From Symbiodinium natans (taxonomy: Eukaryota; Sar; Dinophyceae; Suessiales; Symbiodiniaceae): 64,000 bases of DNA. The stretch is taken from the NCBI GenBank assembly GCA_905221605.1, contig CAJNDS010001112.1, forward strand, positions 1,712,972-1,776,971. The letters are read 5' to 3'. The notes under the pieces are model-generated. The model was given only the letters and a program-made list of their open reading frames with translations. It was not told the origin of the DNA and searched no databases. A program made the position numbers and the translations under genes. Below, piece by piece: positions 1 to 11,250 of this stretch. Each line of letters begins with the position of its first letter. Position 1 is the first letter of the stretch.

Positions 1-690
1 AGTGGAAAACCGGGAATTTTTAGTGGAAAACCGGTAATTTTTAGTGGAAAACCGGGAATTTTTAGTGGAAAACCGGGAATTTTTAGTGGAAAACCGGGAA
101 TTTTTAGTGGAAAACCGGGAATTTTTAGTGGAAAACCGGGAATTTTTGGTGGAAAACCTGGGATTTTTAGTGGAAAAACCGGGAATTTCTGGTGGAAAAA
201 CCGGGAAGTTTTAGTGGAAAAACCGGGAATTTTTAGTGGAAAACCGGGAATTTTTAGTGGAAAACCGGGATTTGTGGAAAACCGGGAATTTTTAGTGGAA
301 AACCGGGAATTTTTAGTGGAAAACCGGGAATTTTTAGTGGAAAACCGGGAATTTTTGGTGGAAAACCGGGAATTTTTAGTGGAAAAACCGGGAATTTTTA
401 GTGGAAAACCGGGAATTTTTAGTGGAAAACCGGGAATTTTTAGTGGAAAACCGGGAATTTTTAGTGGAAAAACCGGGAATTTTTGGTGGAAAAACCGGGA
501 AGTTTTAGTGGAAAAACCGGGAATTTTTCGTGGAAAACCGGGAATTTTTAGTGGAAAACCGGTATTTGTGGAAAACCGGGAATTTTTAGTGGAAAACCGG
601 GAATTTTTAGTGGAAAACCGGGAATTTTTAGTGGAAAACCGGGAATTTTTGGTGGAAAACCGGGAATTTTTAGTGGAAAAACCGGGAAGC
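1..690. repeat. 21-bp tandem satellite with a higher-order period
   Basis: About 33 copies of a 21-bp unit (AGTGGAAAACCGGGAATTTTT with one-base length variants) run from the window edge to about 690. Variant units (GGTGG..GGGAAGTTTT and the shortened ..GGGATTTGTGG) recur about 294 bp apart, near 188-271 and 483-572, which indicates a higher-order repeat of roughly 14 units. An open frame runs through it only because the unit length is a multiple of three, so it is not treated as a gene. It probably lies in an intron of the 2-oxoglutarate dehydrogenase gene that follows. Confidence 0.95.
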
Positions 691-719
691 CATTAGCCAT
701 TAAATATACATATGATAGA

Positions 720-1030
720 GAGTGTTTAGGGTTTAGGGTTTAGGGTTTAGGGGTACAGACCCTGTGCTGCAAGCCCTAAACCCTAAACTTGGGATGTTCC
801 CCGACCTCCCAACAGTCCTTGATAGGGATCATAGTACCCCCTCTCGTAAGTAATCCCTATGAAGGAAACATCCCAACCCATAACCCAGTGAGCCCTGGGC
901 CCTAGAAACCTCCAAGAACTCCTCGATCGCCTCCCCAAAGCCCTAAACCCTCTAAACCCTAAACCCCAAACCCTAAACCCTAAATCCTAAACCCTAAACC
1001 CTAAACCCTAACCCCTAACCCTAAACCCTA
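720..1030. repeat. Telomere-like repeat clusters around an introner
   Basis: TTTAGGG units at 727-750 and CCCTAAA units at 773-787 and 940-1030 surround a palindromic element at 789-877. The clusters point towards each other, so they could pair as a hairpin. The CCCTAAA block ends just before the exon that starts at 1042. Confidence 0.85.
789..877. mobile_element. Palindromic introner, family 2 (GGGATGTTCCCC ends)
   Basis: The left end GGGATGTTCCCC pairs with the right end GAAACATCCCAA, with AACAGTCCTTGATAGGGAT facing AATCCCTATGAAGGA inside. The same element recurs at about ten places in the window. Confidence 0.8.
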
Positions 1031-1041
1031 CACCCGTCAAG

Positions 1042-4000
1042 GACGACATCCCCGACTTCCAGGATGGCTTCGGCCGGCGGCAGGTGCAGCAGCTCGGCTT
1101 CACCATTTTCAGGGTGTTAGGGTTTAGGGTCTATAGGGTTTAGGGTTTAGGGTTCAGGGTTTAGGGCTTAGGCGCATTCGGGGCCGTGTTTCGGCCTTTG
1201 TATTTTGAGGGCTCCGGAAGCCTGATCTTTCCTGGGTCTAGACCCGCCAGGAACAACTCTAGCCCCTAGCCCCTAAATCTGTAAAGCCCTAAACCCTAAA
1301 CCCTAGCTGACTTGAACAGTCCGAGACTGAGAGCCCAATCAGCCCCGAACCCACACATCGCCTCCCCAAACTTCAAGAGACCCAGCAAAATTGCCCAAAG
1401 TGCCCAATATCCTTCAATTAGGGAGCATTGCTTAATTTTTTATAGGTATCCTTTATTTGGTTCAGAGTATGTTCCTTAACTAAGGGGTATTGGGCTCTTT
1501 GGGTGCTGGAGCTTGTAGGCTTTCAGGTGTGTAGGGATATGCAGGGATGATATGCGGGCATTTTGACCCCAGCCCAACGCCCCAAACACCACCCCCACCC
1601 CCCCCACCCCCCTCCCTACCCAGGAAGGCGAACTGGCAGGTGGGCCTGGACCAAATTCGTCCGGGCTTGAGGGTGGAGAGATTTCTAGTTTACAGGTTTC
1701 GGAGTTCTCTTGTGCAAGGCATCCTGGCCACTAAAAGAGGTCAGATGAGAGCAGCCGCATTTAGGTGCAAGGGAGGTCATTTCAGGTGCCAGCTGCGGCT
1801 AGGGTTTAGTAAACGGGTTTAGGGTTTGGACATGGGTACTTGAGATCATCGCATCCCTCCAGATGACTTCCCCACCCAGCTCCTCACTCCTCAGTCCCCA
1901 CAAACGTTTACTCACCCACTCATTGAATCGCGAGGGTCTCAATCCGGGCAGTACTAGGCAAGTCCCACAGCAAGAGAAGTCCATCTCTCTCTCTCTCCCT
2001 CTCTCTCTCTCCCTCTCTCTCACTCTCCCTCTCTTTCTCTCTGGCGACAAGGCTGCCAGCTTCAGACCCCTCCATTCTGCTCTGTACGCGATGTTTATCT
2101 TTAGCCTGCGTTTTGTGAGAGGGCCTCCAGATCTTTTAGGGCTTCCATGTGAGGACCGGGTGTGCTTAACATGGCCCCTTGCCACAGACCTCTGAAAGGC
2201 AGGCCTCGCATTCGGACAGGTCATGAACCTGTCCACCCCAGCGAACTACTTCCATGCGCTGCGCCGGCAGCAGCACCGTGATTTCAGGCTGAAGCGTCAT
2301 GGACACATGTAAGGTAGGGTCTACAATCTACATACAAATTCCTGTTCTTGATAGATGTTTAGCTTCTTATCAGTAGTGGTGGGTGTACCAGTTCACAAAA
2401 CACTGCCTCCATTCCTTTTGTCTCCAAGTTCCTATCTTCAAGGAAGAAGCCAAAACTCCTTTGCTGCGGCAGCAACACGCGGTCCCAGTCTAACACCCTG
2501 CATGTCTCCACCCAGCAGGTGCTCCCTAACCCCCCCACCCCTCCCCTTTCCCCTTCCCTCATGCCCCCCCAACCCCCCCAACCCCCCCAACCCCCCCAAC
2601 CCCCCCAAACCCCCCAACCCCCCCAACCCCCCCAACCCCCCCAACCCCCCCAACCCCCCCAACCCCCCCAACCCCCCCAACCCCCCCAACCCCCCCCAAC
2701 CCCCCAACCCCCCCAACCCCCCCAACCCCCCCAACCCCCCCACCCCCCCCCCCCCACCCCCCAACCCCCCCAACCCCCCAACCCCCCCCAACCCCCCCCA
2801 ACCCCCCAACCCCCCCAACCCCCCCAACCCCCCCCAACCCCCCCAACCCCCCCACCCCCCCAACCCCCCCAACCCCCCCAACCCCCCCAAACCCCCCCAA
2901 CCCCCCCAACCCCCCCAACCCCCCCCCCCCCCCCCCCCCCCCTCCCCTGCAAGAAGCCGGCGACAAGCCTCGCCCAAACTGCACGTCATCCAGGAAGCCC
3001 ATGATCGTCGCCTCGCCGAAGAATCTCTTCCGCCTGCGTCAGTGCGGGGAGCCTGGTGGAGGGGCTTCGTCCTTACCTGGACCTCCAAAGTATGTATCAA
3101 AAACTAGCCACAAAACCCGCAAAAGGATAAGTTATTACGCACTTTTGGGGGTGAGGGAGTGTAAAGCCATAGACCTCCGAATACATTTGGGGGTTAGGGC
3201 TTGTTTTTAGCCCCAACAAAATTCTTAGGGTTTAGTTTAGTGGGGCGGGGGAGCCTTCACCGAAAGTTACCAAGACAAAAAAGGTAGCCTTATGATCCAC
3301 TTACAATTATAGGAGGGTTCGTGGGCTGACTAGTTTGGGTCAAGGTATTGCTCTGCATCAGAGAACCTACCATGCAAAATCACCGCCTTGCACAAGCTCA
3401 CGCCAGGGTTGGACACCCCTCCAGAAACCCGGCTCGGTTTCCGATTCGCGCTGCGCCCGCCATTGCCGAGGTGTGAGCCCTCTTGCTGATATGGAGGCCG
3501 GGCGATGGTCTTCAGTTTAAGGAATATACCTTAATTCATAATGATAATAATAATCCTTAGTACAAATTAGGGTATATTCCTTAATGAAGGGGTTTTGGAA
3601 GTTCTGGGGTCTTGCAAGGGGGCTGCGATCTGTGATTGTGTGCGGGTTTCGGATGCAAGAAAGGCCAGGACCTAGCCCCCTGCAAAACACTGCTTTGTCA
3701 TAGTGGGGTAACATTTCACATTTTAGGGTGCTTAAGCTTAATGAGGAATAGAATTAGAATTTTTAATGCTATCCCTGCCAACCATGAAGTAGATATAACA
3801 CTGTAAATCACAGGGCTCGGCCGTGTGTGAGGCCGACACTCGTTTCCAGCGCCTCATCGGCGAGCGCGACCCGGAGATTGCGGGAAACCCTGATAAGGCT
3901 CGGCAACTGCATCTTAGCTGGTTTTTTGAAGGAGATCATCTGGGGCATCCTGAACCAAACTGCTGAGGACTTGGCTCGCACCTGCACGATTGTTTTTTTA

Positions 4001-4416
4001 AGAAAGAGGCTCAAGGTACAAGCGTAGACACCCGTGAGGTCGTTGAACTTCCCTCAAGCCCTCACGCAACAATAGCAGGAAGCCCATGTCTAAGTCCATA
4101 TCTACTGTAGTCATGATAGTGCCCTTCCAGTATGTTAAGCCCTAGACCCTAAACCCTGTGCCTTGAAGGTGGAGCGCCTCATCTTCTGTAGCGGCAAGAT
4201 CTACTACGAGCTGGTTGCTGAGCGAGAGAGGTGCATTCAATGTCCAGTTTTCAGGGTTGAAGGGATACAACCGCAGCGACTAGTGTGTAACTCCGACGCC
4301 CTAAGGCTTTAAGCCCTAAAGTTCCTAAAGTACTGACCGAGTGCCTCGCCTGGTTCGTCCGAGAATGAGCGATCAACCCCTAAACCCTAAACTTCCAAGT
4401 CAGCAAGTCAAAGCTT

Positions 4417-4451
<35 letters not shown>

Positions 4452-4572
4452 GGCAGATTGGGATTTAGCAAGCCGTCAACCCTGAACCCTCAACCCTGTG
4501 ACCCATCGTGGGCTGGTTGTTAGGGATCAACATGGGTTTTGTTGTTTCTTTGGGGCATCTGAGAGTTTTTTT

Positions 4573-4603
<31 letters not shown>

Positions 4604-7600
4604 CTGCGGAATGCTCGTTCGCATGGTGGGCCTAGAGTAACCCCATATATATATATACACACATATATATACAGCTCGCCCCCCCCCCCATGATCCACAC
4701 ATTTGGCCTCGGGAACGGGGGTTTTGGGAGGGGGGGGACTCCAGACTCCAGATTTCCAGAAAAAATCTGGAGTACCCGGGCCCCGGACTCCAGACTCCAG
4801 ATTTCCAGAAAAAATCTGGAGTACCCCCAGACTCCAGACTCCAGATTTCCGTACCCCCAGACTCCAGACTCCAGATTTCCAGAAAAAATCTGGAGTACCT
4901 CCAGACTCCAGACTCCAGATTTCCAAAAAAATCTGGAGTACCGGGACTCTGGACTCCAGATTCTGGAGTCTGTAATCTGGAGTCTGGGGCCGCGAGTACT
5001 CCAGATTTTTTCTGGAAATCTGGAGTCTGGAGTCCGGGGCCCCGGTACTCCAGATTTTTTCTGGAAATCTGGAGTCTGGAGTCCGGGGCCCGGGTACTCC
5101 AGATTTTTTCTGGAAATCTGGAGTCTGGAGTCCGGGGCCCGGGTACTCCAGATTTTTTCTGGAAATCTGGAGTCTGGAGTCCGGGGCCCGGGTACTCCAG
5201 ATTTTTTCTGGAAATCTGGAGTCTGGAGTCCGGGGCCCGGGTACTCCAGATTTTTTCTGGAAATCTGGAGTCTGGAGTCCGGGGCCCGGGTACTCCAGAT
5301 TTTTTCTGGAAATCTGGAGTCTGGAGTCCGGGGCCCGGGTACTCCAGATTTTTTCTGGAAATCTGGAGTCTGGAGTCCGGGGCCCGGGTACTCCAGATTT
5401 TTTCTGGAAATCTGGAGTCTGGAGTCCGGGGCGCGGGTACTCCAGATTTTTTCTGGAAATCTGGAGTCTGGAGTCCGGGGCGCGGGTACTCCAGATTTTT
5501 TCTGAAAAATCTGGAGTCTGGAGTCCGAAGCCCGGGTACTCCAGCTTTTTTCTGGAAATCTAGTGTTTAGGGTTTAGTGTGTAGGTTTCAGGGTTTAGGG
5601 TTTTGTGTTTAGGGTTGAGTGTTAAGTTTAGGTTTTAGGGTCTAGGGTCAAGCGGCTCGGCTAAAACCCAAATAAAACCCTAAACTCTGAAATCCAAACA
5701 GTAAGCATCTGAAACCCCGACGGTTTTTTTGGTTTCAGGTTTAGATTTAGTAGGGCTCGAGGTTCTGGGCTTGGGGTTTACTGTTTAGGGTTTAGGGTTT
5801 AGTGTCTAATGTTTAGGGTTTAGTTTGAAATGTTTAAGGTTTAGTTTTTGGGTTAAGTGCTTAAGTGTTTAGGGTTTCGTGCTAAGTGTTTGGGGTTTGT
5901 GCTAAGGGCTTAGTGTTAAGTTTTTAGGGTTAGTGTTTAGGGTTTAGTGTTGAGGGTTTCGGGTTTGGGTTTTAGGTTAAGGGGTTTAAGGATTTTTACA
6001 AATTTAAATGATCTGGGGAAGGCACCGGGGCTGCCCCAGACCATTGACAACTTAAAAAATCCTTCTGTTTAGGCTTTAGGGTTTAGTGTGTAGGGTTTAG
6101 TGTGTAATGGTTAGGGTTTAGTTTGTAGGGTGTAGTGTTTAAGTGTTTAGGGTTTATTGTTTAGTAAGGGTTTAGTGCTTAAGTGTTTAGGGTTTCGTGT
6201 TCAGTGTTTGGGGTTCGTGCTAAGGGCGTAGTGTTAAGCTTTTAGGGTTAGTGTTTACGCTGGTGTTTAGGGTTCAGTGCTAAGGGTTTCGGTTTTTTTT
6301 GGGTTAAGGGTCTAGTGTGTAGGGTTTAGTGTGTAATGTTTAGGGTTTAGTTTTTAGGGGTGCTTAGGTGTTTAGGGTTTCCTGTTTAGTGTTTGGGGTT
6401 TGTGCTAAGGGCTTAGTGTTAAGTTTTTAGGGTTAGTGTTTAGGGTCTGGTGCTGAGTGTTTAGGGTTTAGTAGTGCTCAAGTGTTTAGGGTTTCGTGTC
6501 AAGTGTTTGGGGTTTGTGGGCCTAGTGTTAAGTTTTTAGGGTTAGTGTTTAGGGTCTAGTGCTGAGTGTTTAGGGTTTAGTGTTAAGGGTTTCGGGTTTG
6601 GTTTTTTGGATTTAGGGTTTTAAGGATGTTTACTAGTGTTCAGGGTTTAGTGTGTAGGGTTTAGTGTGTAATGTTCAGGGTTTAGTTTTTAGGGTGTAGT
6701 GTTTGAGTGTTTAGGGTTTCGTGTTTAGGGTCTAGTGCTTAAGTGTTTAGGGTTTCATGTTAAGTGCTTGGGGTTTGTGCTAAGGGCTTAGTGTTAAGTT
6801 TTTGGGTTAGTGTTTAGGGTCTGGTGCTGAGTGTTTAGGGTTTAGAGCTAAGGGTTTCGGGGTTGGATTTTAGGGTTAAGGGGTTTGAGGGTTTTTGCAA
6901 GTTTACATGATCTGGGGAAGGCACTGGGGCTTCCCCAGACCCACCTAAACATTAAAAATCCTTAAATCTGATAAAAATCTTAAAGCTTCTGTTTAAGCAT
7001 TCTCGGGATTATGAAGGTTTTAAGCCGTTTAAGCCTTTTAAAGACCTTAAATTGCTTACGTATTTAAGTGGCTGTCCTTTGCGGATTTTTGAGATTGTTG
7101 AAGTTGCCAATGGTCTGGAGAAGCCCCGGTGCCTTCCCCAGACAATATAAATTTTTTAACATCCGTAAAACCCTGAAATTCTTACAGTTGTAAATGGCTG
7201 TCCTTTTAAAGTTTAAAGGTTTTAGGATGTTCAATTCTAAAATCCGTAACTTCCTTAATATTAAACGGCTGCCCGTTTTGAATTTTAAAGAATTTTAGAC
7301 TTTTAAGGGATAAACGTTTCGAGGTTGTTAAGGGCTTTAAAGCCTTTTAAGATCCGTTAAATCTTGAAAATCTTGAAAGGCTTTAAATACCTTAAAGCCC
7401 TTCAAATTTGAAAAGGGCTGCCCCTTTTAAGGATCTTTAAAGTTGCAAATGGTCTGGGGAAGCCCCGGTGCCTTCCACAGATCATCTAAATTTTTACAAA
7501 CCCCTAAAACCTAAAACCCTGAAAAGCCTTAAGCTTCTAAATGGCTACCCTTCTAAAAGTTTATAGAGCCGCAAAACACAAGTTTCAGAAGCAAAATGCA

Positions 7601-10600
7601 CATAAAAACACTAGTGTTTTTATAGAGGATAATATAATAGAGCTTTTTGTATTCCAGTGCAGTTTTTACTGCATTTTTCCGGTGAAAAAACAGAAAATCA
7701 GACAAAGATGAAGACAGGAAAACCACAGGTGTGGATCATGGGGGGGGGGCTGACCATATACACATTAAGCTTAGGCACTTTTCAAAGGCGGCTTTTCGGC
7801 GCGTGTTCATACAAATGCATGTGTATATATATATATATATATGTATATGTATACTTATATAATATGTATATATATATAGTTTATACTTGTTTGTTGTTTC
7901 TGTAGAGAGAGGGAGAGAGGGAGAGAGAGAGAGAGAGAGAGAGCGATACAGACTACTTCGCGGTGTATGGTTCAGAGCAGTGATTGGTCTAAGGTGGTCG
8001 GAACCTGCGGCCCCACAATCTAGTCGACAACCCCAGAGTGTCTCCCTTGAGAGGGTCCAAGGTTACCTTAGGACCCACACACACCCTCCCACCCACCCAC
8101 CCACGCACGCACGCACGCAGGCAAAAGGAACAAAAAAGAAGAAGGTAACCCTAAACCCTAACCCTAACCCTAAACCCTAAACCCGGACCCAAACCCTAAA
8201 CCCTAAACCCTAAGCCAGGCTTGGCCTCAAGAACGTGGCCATCGTCACCATCGAGCAGCTGGCACCCTTCCCCTTCGACCGGGTGAAGCAGGTGGCTTCA
8301 AGGGCTCCCAGGACTTAGGGTTTTTTAGGGTTTAGGGTTTAGGGCTAGGGTTTATGGTATTAGGGTTTAGGGTTTGTTTGCCCCGAGTTTCCTCAAAGGC
8401 TGCTGAAGTGATTCTGTAGCCACGAGTGCTGCTTACCCGGCATTTGTCACGAGGCCTGGATGTACAGCTTTTTAGGGCTCAAGCCGGGCTTAGGGCCTAA
8501 TACATGAACGTGAGCCACATCTCAGCCATCATCTAGTTTGTAAGATGTGCGGTAAGCGGGCACCCTTGGCGTACCTGAAGCCAGAGACGCAAGAGGCACT
8601 TCGATCTTTCTAGGCCCGATGCTGCTCCCAGCCAAACTGGCCGAAGAAAGGCATCACTGGTTTCAGGGTAAGTTATCTGGCTGATTGGCTCCCTCAGCCC
8701 AGATGCAAAAAAAGGGTTGGGGCTGTGTTTTTTGGAGCATGGAGTTTCCCAGAGCACGCTGGCTGACATGCGGAACCAGCCCTAAACCCTCAACCCTAAC
8801 TTATAAGCAAGCCCCTTAAGTGCCCTAATATGGTGATAAGTACAGTGATAAGTACAGTCATAATTGGTTAATAAGTACCATGAACCTCCAAGTATCCCTA
8901 AACCCTAAACCCTCAACCCTACACCAGTCCAGGTCATGGCTGCGTACAAGAACGTGGATGCCGGAGATGGCGTCCATCCCGGGCAGTTCGTCTGGTGCCA
9001 GGTGGGTTTAGAGGGTTTAGGGTTTAGGGTGTAGGGTTTAGGGGACGTGGTCAGGATTGTGTGTCTAGTTCAAGTTCCTTCGGGAGCATGCTTGTCCGAG
9101 AGTTGTCCGTTAAGTCAGGGTTGTTTCGTCCAAGCAGACCTCTTCAGCGCTCTCAAGTCGCAAGACGTTCAGGTCTTGGAGCCCTTTTCAAGAAGCGAGC
9201 CTGCCCGCAACACCTGAAACCCAGGCTACAGACCCCTAAACCCTAAACCCTAAACCCTAAACCCTAAACCCTAAACCCTAAACCCTAAAGGACTTTCTTC
9301 CTTCTTCTGCAGGAAGAGCCCAAGAACATGGGCCCCTGGTCCTACGTGCGCCCCCGCTTTGTCCGGGGCCCTGTGTTTAGGGTTTAGGGTTTAGGGTTTA
9401 GGGTTTAGGGTTTGGGGGCTTGGGGTTTAGGGTTTATGGGGTTTGGGGTATTAGGGTTTCGGTTTGACCTACGGTGGTTTTTGGGGGTGTCGGGGTGCGG
9501 TTTGAGGGGTTGCGGAGACGCATGTTGTCTCAGCCGTTCTTGGGTACATGTGGTCTTTGCCTCGGAAAAAAACTCGATGCTTCGCCATTGTCCCTCGGTT
9601 TTACGGAATGACATTTTCTGCTGCCCCAAGCCTTGTTCCAAGAACCCTGGGCCGCTCCCTACATGCCAATTCTATTCCAGCCATGGAACTTGTTACATCC
9701 CTCAGGATCCATGTACCTACATAGTATATGCTTGGGCCTTAAAAGGGGTTCCGATATAGTAGCTTTAGGGCCCAAGTATATACTATATAGGTACATGGAT
9801 CCTTTTCGCATGGAGCCTGACCTCGCCAGCTCTGAGGTGACCACTGCTCGCGAGGGCTTCGACACGGACCGTTAGGGGCCTTTCTGGGTAGCCGGGGGTC
9901 TAGACTAGGGGTTTGGTCTCAGTTTTTGACGATTAGAATAGAACTCTCCCCTCAACCTAACATGAACCCTCCCCCCCTCCCTCCCTACCCCCAAATTAAA
10001 TAGTCCGATAGTATCTGGGAGGGGTGGGATATCTAATTAGGGGATAGGGGGGGGGGGGGTAATATTCGGGGGAGGACTATCGGCGTATGGGCTGTGCATT
10101 TTCGGCGCTGTGGAATCTACTGCTCGGAAGGACGGCTTAAAAAGGGTTTGTCAAGCCCTTCAGAGACCTAAGTAGGTGAGTTTGAGAAGCAAGCCAAACC
10201 CTAAACATCCCTAAACCCTACACGCTAAACCCTGGTTCAAGAAGCCTCTCGTTCTGTGGCTCAAGAAGGCTCGGGTAACCTCTGAAGCCTTGCAGACACG
10301 GAGATTCCAGCCATGTTGGCAGCTCCCCTCTTTGGGGAGGCTTCCCACGAGTCGGTACCATGTATGATCTGTCACAAGCTGGTGCGCGAGACTCTCCTGC
10401 CCGACCACCAGGAGGGAATTCCGAGGGATCTTTTTGCGCTTTGCAGTGGAATCCCTTCATACGATGATTAAACCCCTCCCTATTTTAGGAATTGTCTGCC
10501 CCCCCCCCCCCCCCCGGTCCCACAGGGTCAAAATCACTAAGATACTATTAGCGGGTGGATTTGAGCGGTTTGTAAAGATCGAAATATCAAACCCAAACCC

Positions 10601-11217
10601 ATCTAACTTCATCTGAAATTCAATTCTGGCTCCAGCGGGGGTGGAGGGGCGTTAATGATACAGAGGGGAGTACACGACTCTTCGGTCATCACGTGGCCAT
10701 GTCACTCTGTATAATGTTGACCTCATCATATAACCCCCCCCCCCCCGGTCCGTATCCATTCCATCACCCAAAACCGAAACCCTGAAACCTGTGGTGGCCC
10801 GGTTTCTTAATTGGGGGGGGGGGGGGGGTTATAATTGAGTTCCAGGCCATGGGTTTCTTGATTGACGAAGGGTTTTTAAAGTTGAGGTTAACATTAGTCA
10901 TTGTCCCAGAACCCTAAACCCTATAAACCCTAAACCCAAGACCCGACGCCGCCAGCTCTCTCAGTAAGCCCTCAGCCCTCCCTGAAGCAGGCGAGGTGCT
11001 ACATGCTTTGCGAGCTTCGCGCCTGGAGGGAGCGTGAGTTCTGCCGCGAGAACGCCCAGGCTGACAAGGCAGGCAGCGGAGGGTTTAGGGTTTAGGGTTT
11101 AGGGTTTAGGGTTTAGGGTTTAGGGTTTAGGGTTTAGAAGGTGCCTGTGATCTACACCGAACTAGTCAGGTAAGCCAAGGGTGAGCAGAAAGAGCGGAAA
11201 GAGCTGAGGGGAATTAA

Positions 11218-11250
<33 letters not shown>

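Noticed and set aside
214-690. CRISPR-like array
   Set aside because: Units are directly contiguous with no spacers, and the gene structure is clearly eukaryotic.
214-696. 160-residue open frame in the 21-bp satellite
   Set aside because: The frame follows the repeat (unit length divisible by three) and has no non-repeat sequence; it is a composition artefact.
2355-3107. Long proline-rich and glycine-rich open frames on both strands
   Set aside because: They translate the C7AA tract; part of the range is a real 2-oxoglutarate dehydrogenase exon in another reading (2994 onward).
4690-5505. 271-residue repetitive open frame
   Set aside because: It is the 48-bp satellite read as a 16-residue repeat; it has the same pattern on the other strand.
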